DNA of 64,000 bases, from the NCBI GenBank assembly GCA_036346275.1, contig CM070717.1, forward strand, positions 4,771,178-4,835,177. The letters are read 5' to 3'. Made by a program: the position numbers and the translations under genes. Positions 33,446-45,147 of this stretch are shown here, one piece after another. The notes beneath the pieces are model-generated. The model was not told the origin of the DNA and ran no database searches. It saw only the letters and a list, made by a program, of their open reading frames with translations. Origin of the DNA: Otatea glauca (taxonomy: Eukaryota; Streptophyta; Magnoliopsida; Poales; Poaceae). The first letter of the stretch is position 1. Each line of letters opens with the position of its first letter.

Positions 33446-36400
33446 TGTCGAGACCCTCCCTTTGTGGCATGAAATGCCAAGAAGGTCTCATGTGCATAAT
33501 GTACTAGTCCCACGATCAGTAACTAGTACGCACATTTCACAACATTGATATCACATCCATACAAAGGTCCATAACACAATAGTAGCACATAGTTCTTACA
33601 ACATGGCCTATAGGCCAAATTAAATTGCAGCGGAAGATACAAGGCCTAGCAGTATGCCTTTGCCCAAAGTACCACAGGCAACTGACAAGGAGTAGATCCT
33701 AGAAAAGCTCATCGGTATAGTCCCCGTAACTTGTGGTGTGATATTTGTCCTCGGGAACTTCACTTTCCTCATCCACTGAACCAATAATTTAAGCAAGATT
33801 GAGTACATTTGTACTCAACAAGACTTATAGTGTATGACAAATGCATTTATCGTAAAATGTAGGCTATATCAACAGGAAAGCTTCTACGGTTATTTTGCAG
33901 TGAGCAGAGGTGAACATGAATACCAAGTAGTAAATTTAAAAAAAGGAAAAAATAGAAAACAAGATTGACTGATATGGTAATAAAGTAAGTAAAGAATATA
34001 GTAACAACTCACGGTCCTCCACGACGTGAGCAACGAGTCGACCATTTCCAACACATGGCATAATCCATTTCTTGCCAACACATGGCACAACAGCTGATAC
34101 CAATACTTGGCAACACATGGTATAGTTTTGTATCACCTGCGGGGTAAGCTTTCCAAAACATACATTTCCTTTTGAAAATGATAAAACAACTAACTATGTG
34201 AAGACTTTACCAAGTGTCCATGACCGCGGACGCGGCTTTTCGAAAAGATTATCACTCTGCAGGGGTGTACAACTTTACCCACAAGAAATGATTGTCTCTT
34301 TGTGCAGCGCAATTGACACACTTCCTTCGGTGTGCCGCAGAGAGATCATAACATAACCGTTACATTATTTAATCTAACTTTGCACCAGCCCAGTGACGAC
34401 AAACCTATACTATGGCAGCAGAACTCAGAGCATAAATATGATGGAACTCCCCATAGCATGGCGTACACCGTTATATCAGCAAGTGTTGTTCCTATCACCG
34501 TGGTGTGGGCGTCCCTTCGAGCAATCCAAAATGGATCAACTCGTACTACTCCGGCCTTCCAACATGCAAATATAGACTTAAATAACTTAATAAGTTAAAG
34601 CTATCCCATACTAGCACTTGTGGTTGCACTAAATTCTTGGTTTGTAAACGACACATTAGCTCGGTCCTTAACCGACCCGGGCGAGATTACTCCCCCTACA
34701 CTACGTGCAAAATCTATGCACACCCGACTATTGCCATAACTCGACCATGTCAAATCATAGTTTTGTTTTGAGTTTTTACAGTAAATATCAACACCTTTGA
34801 GTATTCCATCCTACACTTTAAGTCCTCGAGAAACAGTTTTAATTTAATTATTTCTAGCTAAAGCATGACTAAGCACATCTAGTATGTCATCGCATATCCC
34901 CCTGTCGACATTATGCATTGTCTATCCTTATTCTATGGTTATCAAGGTTTACATATCGATACTTATCAAGGAAGTTCCATGACATTACAGGTATATCTAC
35001 CAATACCTACAAACTAGCACGTTTAAAGAAATTACACACATGCATAATAGGTTTGACAAAAGCAAAGTAAATTAATTGAAATATTGGGATCAACATGTTG
35101 GTGCTTGCCTTGCTCGCTGGGTTCAGTGGTGAAGCCGAAGTCGATGGTAGCAATGTCGGGGATGTCGGTGTCTATATGTAGTTCGTCGTGTTGCAACCAT
35201 AAGAACCAAAAGAAATCAAATAACATCAACTCGAAATAAAGATTTTAGAATCATAAAACTCTAGTTTTATACTGAGTTTTTATTTGTGTGATCATGATCT
35301 TTAAGGTTTATTTAAATGAGCTAGGCTTTTATTTAAGTTTCTATTTAGGGTGCCCATTTTACTTATAGTTCATTAGGGAAAAACTTATTTGTTTTTATTC
35401 AAATTTACAGAGGTATAAGATCATGATTTTAGTAAATCTTAGGCATTGGCTTCATTAATTTTTGAGCTTGCTTGCACAAGTTATTGAATTTTGAATATTG
35501 ACAACATAAAAGGCCAAACTTATTTAAAGTCCAGTTTAAATGAAGTTAAATTTAAATGTTTTTACAGGATTAAAGTCCTTAGGTTCTCTGGAGTCTACAG
35601 AATTTTATCCCAATAATCTTTGAGTTAGGGTGCAACATTTTATAATAGAACGTACCTTATGTCATATACAAATTTTATATTCAAAATTCGATAATGGGTT
35701 CAAAATTTAAATATTTTTGGATATACTGATAGATCATGATTTTATATGAATTTAGAAACTTGTTTTACTAAATTTGGAGCTAGGGTGCAAAAGTTATGAG
35801 CAAATAATATGCTAGGGTTATAAAATACTGAGAAAAGGAAAATTTTCCATCTCGGGAAAGTGCGCTTTCGAGATGGGAATACGCCTTCCATTTTCGGCAT
35901 AGTGCCTACGTCATTGCGCCAACAGGTGGGACCGGCTTGACAGCGTCTTGGAGCGGGCGTGAGGCGCTGACAGGCCGGACCCGCTCGCCAGTCTCACCGA
36001 GATAGAGGAAGGGCACGGAGGAGCTTGTCGGTGGTGAGGGAGGGCCGGGGAGGAGGAATGGGTAGCAGAATAAGCTGTAGCTCGAGATTTCGCATCTAGG
36101 GGTGGTGTTGGTGTGGTCGGGGGTGGCCGGAGTCGGCACGCCACCGTGAGGGTGCTGCGGCGGCCATGTCGGCCAGCCGGAGGTGGTGAAAGAGTGGGGA
36201 TCGGCTTCAGGGAAGGTGGGGGAAAGCATCACCGAGGTGAGGGGATCCCTAATTTGGTATCTCACGTATGGGAGGAGCTTTGGGGAAACTTGCCAACGGT
36301 GACCGGCCGTGGGAAAGAAGAGCGGATGGGCGGCGGTGCTCCGGGTTGGCAACACTAGGCAGTCAATTCGGTTATTTGCACCCTCTAACCCCCTTGGAGC

Positions 36401-37823
36401 TCTTCCGAGCAGCAATGGCATGGAGGCCAAAAGAAGGGGGTGGAGCGCGCGGGGACAACAGAGGCACCACGGGGTTTAAGTAGCGAAGCTGGGTGACAGG
36501 GAAGGATGGGCGCGTTGCCAAATTTGGCATCATCTTTGCAGAAACCGTGTGCACAAGCGAAGCTAGATTGGACAGAAGTCCAAGGAGGTGGAGACAGGCT
36601 CGGTGGCATGGAGGTATGGGCACGGCGGTTGGGAACTCGGCGAAGTGGCGTGAGTTCCGGGCGACAAGACCGCACTGTGGCCAGAGTGACAAGCTACCAG
36701 CTTGTCACAGCAAAGGATTGGTGGCGATGGGCGGTGGAGTGTTGATGCGGTGCTGCAGGAGTCCTACCACAGCGAGCCTTCTACTGCAGAAAGGCAACCA
36801 TAGCGAGGATTGGGCAGAGCGGGCGGTGGCTCCCTGGCGCGGTGTTGCCTGCGTGCTGCCACGGCAAGAAAAGGCAGGGGAGAACGCTGCCATGGCGGGG
36901 ATTGGGCAGAGGTGGGCGACAGCTGATCAACACGGCATCGGAGAAGGCTAGCTGCCCACGGCTGCCCAGATGCTGTCGCGGTAAGGAGACAGTGGCGAAA
37001 GCGCTGCCACAGCAACCGTTCGGCATGGGAGACAGCACGCGCGAGGAAGAAGAGAGGAGAAGAGGGAGGTCGCTAGCGGGTGGGAATGGGTGGCTCTGCA
37101 AAGGCTACCAGTGGGCCAGGGGATGCAGCGAGATGCCAGAGGCTAACCCGGTGGGGCCCACATGGCAGAAGGACAGCAGGAAAAAAAGAAATCGATTTGC
37201 TGAGTTTTGGCTGCAGCTTGGTTTCAAATTTAATTGGACATTGAAAATGAGGTGAAGATTTTTGAAACTTTTTGGAGTGAAGACTGATGAGCTACTAGAT
37301 CTACCATAAAATTTTTAGCTTAAAATATGACTCAAAGAATTTTCAAAACTCTGACAAGGACATTGACTAGGTATTGGCACCTCTGTTCTTGATCTTATAA
37401 AGGTTTCAAACGATATCAAATATTCTAAAATTTTTACTGGAGGATATTGATATACTGGGGATGATACTGAAAAATTATTAGATCCAGATCATGCTTAGTT
37501 ATTTTATAAAATTCAGATATAGCTTCTGTTACAACTTTCCACTTGCTAATTTTAATTTTCTATCATTTTGATAATGAGCTAAGGATTTTATATAACTCTT
37601 CAGAGATGATAATGAGAGCATTCATGGTTTGAAACAAATTTTTTCCAGAGGTTGTTGTAATTGGAGATTTTGAGATTAAGGTTTTATAGTCCTTGCTTGA
37701 GTTATTGGAAATGTTTTTGACAATTTCAGAAAATCTATAAATTCCAAAAATATCCAAACTCAAATGAAACTCAAGCAAAAGTCCAAATATTTAAATTAAC
37801 TTTGTTATATTTGGGATGTTACA
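33446..37823 (+). mobile_element. 4.4 kb LTR-like insertion (probable solo LTR) in Q gene 2
   Basis: It starts TGTCGAGACC and ends GGGATGTTACA, flanked by the 5-bp duplication GAGGA (33441-33445 and 37824-37828). P shows the empty site near 19950. No reverse transcriptase, integrase or internal long repeat is found, so a very long solo LTR or a non-coding derivative (LARD-like) is most likely. The first 1.7 kb is related to the inverse of 42523-45147. A GC-rich segment at 35860-37200 contains several open frames without recognisable domains. Precise insertion is certain; class is inferred from TG...CA and the 5-bp duplication. Confidence 0.88.
35860..37200. other. GC-rich segment within the 4.4 kb LTR-like element
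   Basis: Base composition rises sharply against the A/T-rich neighbours. Overlapping open frames on both strands (for example 35906-36430 minus, 36493-36951 plus, 36842-37255 plus) are repetitive in composition (R, G, P, A) and show no motif. GC-rich blocks of this kind are common in long LTRs of grass elements. No coding function is claimed. Confidence 0.5.
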
Positions 37824-40529
37824 GAGGACGAGGAGGCCTGTGTGCCATTTGCATCTATCGTTGATCGGCGCGCCAAAGACTGGCTGAGAGCAAGGTCAAG
37901 TGCCACGTCTTCCGGCACCATCTCCTTTACAAACCTCGCGGACGAGGAAGTCTGCCAACGCCTGGTAAGATACCGGACTTCCAATTTTTTACGTAATTAG
38001 TCCGTAATTTCGTAAGTGAAATAACTTTTCGGGATCTTGCAGGTAGCGTTGAGTACACAATCTTCCGAGAGCACTTTTTTGCCAGATAGGGAGAAAGATG
38101 TACTCTCCACGGCCTTGGGAAAAAGGGAACACCCTGGTCGCATGCAAGGCATGGGGATTTGTGTTCCCTGGAAGTTGGGATTCCCAGACGACTCAGACAA
38201 ATACCGGAGTAGGAAGAGAACCAAAGCAGAGTGAGAGGAACGACTGGTACAAAAGATTGAGGAAAGACTAAGAGAAGAATTCAACAAAAAGATAAGAAGC
38301 CTCGACGAAAGGCTCAATAATCAGCCTGCGCAAGTCCCATATGTGTGTGGGCAAATTAGCCCCACTACCAAAAAGAGCAGCTGTGCGTTCGCCACTCCCA
38401 TAGATGTATGGAAAATTTCCTGTCTGTGACATCAAGGTACTTATATATATCTTGAATGCTCCATACAAATAGTTGTTGGACGCAGTAACTAATTATGTAC
38501 CATTATGTAGGTGGCCGCGCGGTGCACTCTCCAAGTGAGACTTGTCTATGGTGCCATTCTTATTCTGGCTGCTTCAGGGGTCGCGCATCCATTTATTGAA
38601 GGGGCGCTGGTGCTTGGCACCCTTGTAGCACCGGGATCCATGAAGGTTAGTATGGACGGTGTAAATGATAATTTCAAGATCGTCCCACTACCGATGCCCC
38701 CAAACGACGAGATCGTGACACTGGGGGATGCCATTTGCACTTTTATCTAGTGGCCTAGTAGCGACATCTCCCTGGACACTCGTCCTCCATCACCAGAGCT
38801 TCCCAAATTTGCCTGAGTCATCTGCTGCACCTCAGCAGGCACCAAATCGGCTCCCGTGCCCCCTGCATCAAAAGACTTTCAGTGGGATATCGATGGTGCC
38901 CACTCATCTCCCGTGAGGACTCCCTATAGCAGAAAGCAAGTCAAGGGCAAAGCGAAGAAGATCACAAAGAAATTAGACTATCCGATTACCCCGCTGGCCT
39001 GAGTATACCAGCTAGGAGAGCCTTTTGTAACAGGAGAGCGCATGAAGAACCTTTCTATGGCTTGCGTTAGATTGCAGAATTGGTGCATAGAACAAGCTAA
39101 AAAGCCAGTGCAAGACCGCATAACGAGTATCCCGATCAGTTTCAAGCCTGAGCATCTATTCAACAAGTCATCGGGGGGATTCTTCACAGCCGACTTCAAG
39201 GACCTTTTTGACGTCTTCAACCTCGACGCCCTCAACGCCAAGCTCTTGAGGTGCTGGATATTGTAAGTGTGTGCATTCACAGTCTACATTCGTGTAATAC
39301 CGATAAAAGTCATATATATATATATATGACTCAATGCTTTTGTATCTTTAGATACATGATCCGTGAAGCGAGACAGAACAAACAACCAGTGGGTTTCCTG
39401 GACCCACACATAGTCTCCAAGCAAACAATGGACAAAGATTTAGTATTTATCGATAAATACGTCGGAGAGGACTTGGCGGCTCAAAAAGATAAAGAGTTCA
39501 TACTTTTACCCCACAACTCAGAGTAAGTGCTACTTTGATTTGCACTATGCTTGCAACTCTGTTCTGTTAATTGACCATGCCGACATACCTGTGTAGGTTT
39601 CACTGGGTTCTCACTGTAATTCATCCATCGACGAATCGGGTTATTTACCTTGATTCCTTACAGTGTCGCAGTTACGACTTAAAACCTATCACAAAATTAA
39701 TCACCAGGTAATTAATCATGTTTCCTCCAAAGATAACATGGTAATTAGGTTGTTCAACGTGTATGTTTCTCCTTGAATAGATGAGGCTAACCTTTTGCAA
39801 TCACGTAGGGCGTTCAAAGTGTACAAAGCTTATGGAGGGCCTTCTGGCAAGGACAGGGTGAAGCTGAGGCACGATTTTAAGTTTTCGATATCCGCTATAC
39901 ACAATAATCCTATATAAACTATGTAATAATGATTCTGGAACTTACCAAATCTATATTTGCAGTGCCACGAGCAGGGAAATGGAAATAACCGTTGTGGATT
40001 TTACGTTTGCCACAACATGGAACTCCTTGTTACTAAGTAAACGCCCAATCAGGTAACAATTGCGTTGGAAGAGGCCGATCTGGAGCGAATTTGAGGATAG
40101 CTTTGTGTCGTTTTGTTCAGTCAAGTCTTAAATGAAAAAGGCGAGTTACACGCTGCCTTATAACTTGAGGAGTTGTATTTTTTCTGAATTACCATTTGGG
40201 TTAATTGTCAAACTTGTGTTGTGGATTTGTAAATTGTAGTTGTGTATTCTACTAATTGGTTAATGGTATTGAGTTACATTTGGTTAATATATCTGAGTTC
40301 ATTTTTGAAAGAGATGTGCCGTGCAATATTAATCTATATGTAATATGCTTCGCGCTGTGATGTAATCTGAGTTGATTGATGAATTGGATGTAATGTTTGT
40401 AATCTAAAATGGTTGTAATGCTTGTAATGTGAGTTTAGTTATCATGTAATCTACTTTTTTCCAAAGGGCGTGGTAGCATTTCCTAAGGCTAGCCAATAAA
40501 TAGAAAAATGGTTGTCTGTTGGAAGTCTT

Positions 40530-40770
40530 ATCACAGACGGTTTTTAATTAAAAACGGTCTGTGATGTAATGCTGTAACAGACGATTTCAAACTAAAACCG
40601 TCTGTGATATCATTAAATCACAAATGGTTTTTATTAAAAACGGTCTGTGATGTAATGATGTAACAGACGGTTCCAAACTAAAACCGTCTGTGATATCATA
40701 ACATCACAGACGTTTTTTAATTCGGGAAACCGTCTGTGATGACGGTTCTGAACCGTCTGTGATAAGTTTT
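40530..40770. repeat. 3' subterminal motif array of Q
   Basis: Tightly paired ATCACAGACGGTTTTTAAT and AAAACCGTCTGTGATATCA motifs lead up to the terminal repeat. These copies are closer to a consensus than those of P. Confidence 0.9.
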
Positions 40771-40785
40771 TCTATAGTAGTGGTA

Positions 40786-41072
40786 CATCTCCCTCTGTTC
40801 AGAAATATAAGGCGTATTTTGACTTTGTACAACGATTAAGGTTTGGATGAAATTGAGAAAGGTACGAGTGAAAATGTCTTTAAATACCTCACTTAATAGT
40901 CTTGAAAGATGAGAGATAATAGTTTTGTGTGGTGGTAATGAATAAATGTGTATAGTTAAGAGAGAGCAAATAGGAGTATAGTAAGAAAAACCTCATTAAA
41001 TCTACGTGCAAGCGTTATATTTCTGAATAAGATCATTCAAACTATAGGTCTTATATTTCTGAACGGAGGGAG
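40786..41072 (+). mobile_element. Complete Stowaway-like MITE
   Basis: The left end (CTCCCTCTGTTCAGAAATA with a short AT disturbance) and the right end (TATTTCTGAACGGAGGGAG) are inverted repeats of about 25 bp. TA dinucleotides flank both sides (40784-40785 and 41073-41074). The length of about 287 bp and the CTCCCTCCGT terminus fit Stowaway-type MITEs of grasses. No coding capacity. Confidence 0.85.
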
Positions 41073-41460
41073 TACCATTCAAGAGTAATAACTGAGTTAA
41101 TGAAGGATGAAGATTTAATCATTTCTATACGTGCCTTGGTTGAAGTGTAAAATCCTAAAACATCATCTATTCGGGAACAAAGGTAGTATTAAATTGCGCT
41201 CTATGTCCGTAGACATACGCACACCACTATTAGGTCCCTATACTTTTTTGCTAATTCGTACATTCAAGATATGTCTATATTTGATTTATCATAATAGACA
41301 TATATACGTACACCATGGCCAAGATGCCAGGAAATTAAATTCCCCTATTTTTCTGAGGGATGGGAATAATTGATTAACTAGTGTAGCTACCTTAAGGGTC
41401 ATAACTTACACACGTCACGTATTTAAATCATGAAAGAACATATGATTCCTATGAAATTCA

Positions 41461-41462
<2 letters not shown>

Positions 41463-41527
<65 letters not shown>
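41463..41527. repeat. TA-dinucleotide microsatellite
   Basis: About 32 uninterrupted TA repeats. Copy B has no such run at the corresponding position. Length is likely variable between individuals. Confidence 0.97.
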
Positions 41528-41529
<2 letters not shown>

Positions 41530-41962
41530 GCTAGCCCTTTGTATGGACTTGACGAGGTATATTAGGGCATGAGCAATGCGCTCACAATCCAGGAGCTGAC
41601 GAGAGAGCGTCCTATGTACTGGGCACCAACCATTAGACGACCATGCAATGCTAAGAAAAAAATAGGAGGGGGGAGGGGGGGGTGGAGAATAGCCGGAAAG
41701 GAGAGAGGGAGGATGTGGAAGAGTTTTTTTCATTCTATTTTAATAAACAATAGGTCCGACCTTACGGCGAAAATTGGGTGCTAAAAATTAGAGATAAAAA
41801 TGGCAAATTTAGCAGGTGGTGATGTGAGAGTGACATACTGACATTTCCAGCCATCCTTCACGCCACGGCTCTGGGTGCAGGCTGCAGGGCGCCGTGCACG
41901 TAATATGCGCAGGACTAACCATATATTTAATTTGCTAAGTGTCCTATTAATAGGGCCCACGG

Positions 41963-42514
41963 CAAGGTTTCAAATTTCAGTTTCGGAATGAATTTCGTCC
42001 CGGGCCGGATAATGAAATTTCAAAATTTCTGAATTATTTCGGACGAAATTTGAATTTAAAAATTCAAATCCGGGAAAAAAACCGAAATTCGGCGAAAAAA
42101 CCCGAAATTTCGGGTTTTTTGCACTGTCTGAAAAGTTGACTAACTGTTATCGAAAAAATTTGAAATTTTTTTTGGAGGTTCCTGACACATTGATGATGTT
42201 CTCACAAAAATTTCAGCTGATTATCACATCTCAGAAAGTTTTAAAAATTCGGAGAGTGGTACTGTCCTGATAAAACACTAACCGACAAGATTGATCGGAA
42301 TGGAAAATGGTACAAATCAAGTTATAAACTGTTGAAATTTTTTGTGCATGGTTATGATCCATAACTAATGTTCTCATAAATATTTCAGCTGATTATCACA
42401 TGTGAGGAATTTTAAAAAATTCGGAGAGTGGCGCTGTCCTGATAGAACACTGACCGACAAGTTTGATCCGAACGAAAAATGGTACAAATGAAGTTATAAA
42501 CTGTTGAAATTTTT
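41963..42514 (+). mobile_element. Truncated CAAGGTT terminal-repeat element (in copy A)
   Basis: The left 550 bp of the element complete at 45934-47388, starting CAAGGTTTCAAATTTCAG after CCCACGG. It ends abruptly at the 2.6 kb LTR-like element. Confidence 0.8.
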
Positions 42515-42522
42515 AAAATGCT

Positions 42523-45147
42523 TGTAAGACCATGCCCTGATAGTACTAGGAAAATGGATAAAAGGTGATGAGTAATCTAGTCACAGTTGAAAGTGGAAGT
42601 TGAAATGTTATGGTGTTACTTTTGTGGTCATTTAGGCCTTTTTAATAGTAAATAAAATGACTTGTCAAAATGAAAAAAATTGTGAAACCAACATAAAAAT
42701 GCTCTACAAAGTGCATGCTGCTATGTTCTAAAGAAAGAATGTCATTTTCTTAAGGTTTGTATATAAAATGAACTAGCAACAACACCCTAAACGTTATGAT
42801 TTTTGAACAATAGAAACACTTAAGCGTTTTTAACAACTTTTAGAATAACTCATCTAAATGAGAATTTTATGGGGGATAGTGTAGAAGTGGTATTAAGGAT
42901 ATGTATTAATATATTTTAGAAAAATATTTTATTTACAAACTATTCTTCATCTAGTTTTCGTTAGTATAATAACCCTAAGTGTTAATGGTTCGCTATACCT
43001 TTCTAGTCCGATTTCCTGTTACGTAAATCGTAATGTCATATAAGCCTTTTTAACAGTGAGTTTCATGTCTCGTCTAAATCCAAAAATTTAGGAAAACACT
43101 TTAGGAGTGCTAACCAAAGTATATGCTAATCTATTCTGGAAAAGAACCCTTATTCATCAAGTTTTGTACATAAATCATGATAGTTAAACAACCTTATGTT
43201 TTATAGTTTCTGGTTTTAAAATGTGAATCGGTAGGAACAAAGAAGCTTACAGTTTCAGTGCTGCTGATGTATATCAATCAACAAGGTAGCTAATGGATTA
43301 ATTTTATTAATCTAAATAATTTTTGCATCTTGAATTCGATATATAAATAAAAATAATTCGCATAAGCAACCCCTGTCTTGGCTTGAGTTTGTGTTTATTT
43401 TGCTATCTATTTTCTTTTTGCCCTTTTTGAGTTTACTAATTTTCTTTTGTTCCTCTCTTCGCGACAAGTAGACGCCGACGTTCCGGAGGAGGAGGACCTT
43501 GTGGCAGATCCAGACTTCGATCCTGACAGCGAGCAGCAAGGCAAGCACCTCCTTGAGCATGTTGAGCCCAATAATTTACCTATAATATGTTATTTTTGTC
43601 AATGTATTATGCATTCGGGTAATTCTCCATAGAAATGCTATGTTGGGTAGAAGTTGTAGTTAACCCTATACATTATGGTTTTCCTTAATCTGTATAGACA
43701 TGTGAACCTTGTAAATCTTAGTATGAGCTAGACATAATGTCATTTTGGGTATAATCGCTAGCATAATATTTCTACTTAAGCTACCCGTTATGTGTTTTCA
43801 GTCTTGTCAACTGATGAATGATCCTTATTTGGGAAAAGGTTGCAGGTATCTTGATTAAAAACTCAAAATAAAACTATGGTTTGACGCGAGTGATTATTGG
43901 CAAAAGCCGGTTGTGCAAAGGGAAATGCACGTAGTGTAGGGTGGAGTATCGCCCGTGTCGGATTAAGGACCGAGCAATGAGACGCTATAGATCCAAAAAT
44001 TTCGTACAACCACGAGGGCTGGTATGGGACAGCCCTAGCCTATTAAGTTATTTAGATGTGGCTTTCCATCTAAGGAAGGCGGGAGATAGCGGGAGCATTC
44101 CGATCAAGTCTGCTTGTGAGAGGCTTCCACACCGAACTCCCCACTCTCAGTGTGGGTAAATGCATACCAGCACAATGGTGTACGCCTTGTCATAAACAGA
44201 AACGGGTGTTGGGTATCACATGAAAGGGACCACGTCTTGTGTGTGTGTTTCTGTTTTTATGGCGAGGGTTAACGTCCCAGGCTGGTTCAAAGCCATGTCT
44301 AGATAATGTAATGGTTCTGTATGATCTCCTTGCCGACACACCAAAGGAAGTGTGTTAATTGGCCTGGCAAAAGAGGTTGATCATTCTTTGTAGGTAAAAC
44401 TGTACACCTCTGCAGAGTGTAAGATCTAATCGATTAGCCACACCCGTGGTCAAGGGCACTTGGTGAAGTCATTCCAATGTTAGAGTTTTTTTGGTATTTT
44501 TTGAAAAATGGGTTTGGTTTGAAAATTATTTTAGCAACCATCTTTGTGTCAAAGGATTGACATCGTGGACCTATGCAGTCGGGTAGACTGGGTTGAAAGA
44601 CTTGGATATTTACTTAACTTTTTGATTCTCAATTGCTTTATATAAACTGCGTTGTTGCAATCTATTATATTCATACATTTCCATTTTTATGCAACTGCAA
44701 AATAACCTGTAGCCTGTCTTTTACTTCAGCCTGCATATTTATTTAATTGCATTTGTGAAACACTACAAGTCTTGCTGAGTACCAATGTACTCAAACTTGC
44801 CATCTGCTGTCTCAGAGGACGAAGACTTCGATATGCCAGATGATTCATATTTTCAAGCAGGTCACGGGGTTTTGACGATGATTTCTTCTAGGATTGGCCT
44901 AGTCAGTTGCCTGAGGGTTAGTGGGCAAACCGCGAGGCTTTTGGAGTTCTTTTGACTCTTTAGTTCCGTTGTTCAGTTTTTGTAATGTACTAAACTCTGC
45001 ATAATTATTCCTCTTATATATGTATTTGTTTGTCTCGTGAGTATGGTTGTGATATGAATGTTGTAAACATGTGAGTGCTAGTCACTGATCATGGGACTAG
45101 TACAGTAATCACATGGAGGTTCCTGTTCGCAAGAATGAGGTCTCACA
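42523..45147 (-). mobile_element. 2.6 kb LTR-like element between the duplicated copies
   Basis: The ends TGTAAGACC (42523) and GGTCTCACA (45147) follow the TG...CA rule. Read on the minus strand, the first 1.7 kb resembles 33446-35230 of the larger element (ACTAGTCCCATGATCAGT, GAGTACATTGGTACTCAGC). Flanks are ATGCT on the left and CTATA on the right, so there is no target duplication. No polyprotein is found. It is most likely a solo LTR of a related family. Confidence 0.75.

Larger units (their letters stand above)
32867..40163 (+). pseudogene. Q gene 2: Transposase_24-like plus ULP1-like protease
   Basis: Homologous exon by exon to P gene 2. The upstream ATG of P is ACG here and the next ATG is at 32867; a TAA stop follows about 14 codons later. 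Blocks seen are AFRILCGIVARERVLITYPSW, LLVAGKAWKNFKSMLVKEYV (frame change near 33165), a 4.4 kb insertion, MALGK-type REHPGR block with a stop near 38232, the DUF8039-like block (38511-38748) and FFTADFKDLFDVFNLDAL. The C48 protease keeps its complete triad: His at 39601 in FHW, Asp at 39652 in YLDSL and Cys at 39993 in GNNRCGFYVC. A stop follows at 40036. The protease segment is the best preserved of the three elements. Confidence 0.86.
30467..40782 (+). mobile_element. 3' part of CACTA element Q (plus orientation)
   Basis: It begins in the linker between Transposase_21 and DUF4216 (homologous to P from 16905), continues through the internal array, TATA box and gene 2, and ends with subterminal motifs and the terminal TTTCTATAGTAGTG at 40782. 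A 4.4 kb LTR-like element interrupts gene 2. The bases after the end are GTA; the matching duplication at the original 5' end was lost in the inversion. Confidence 0.92.
41238..42514 (+). repeat. Copy A of a ~1.3 kb direct duplication
   Basis: The sequence from CTATACTTTTTTGCTAATTC through GCCAAGATGCCAGGAAATT, GAGCAATGCGCTCACAATCC and the first 550 bp of a terminal-inverted-repeat element recurs at 45148-46485. Copy A has a TA microsatellite that B lacks; B has a ~115-bp insertion near 45484-45598. Confidence 0.9.

Noticed and set aside
36385..37255. Protein genes in the GC-rich block of the 4.4 kb element
   Set aside because: Several overlapping frames on both strands have skewed composition and no motifs. 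They are expected by chance in GC-rich DNA.
1930..40785. P and Q as sister copies of a single element rearranged through sister chromatids
   Set aside because: The outer flanking triplets are TGA and GTA and do not match, and P and Q differ by many substitutions and in their leader introns. Two separate insertions fit better, though this is not excluded.
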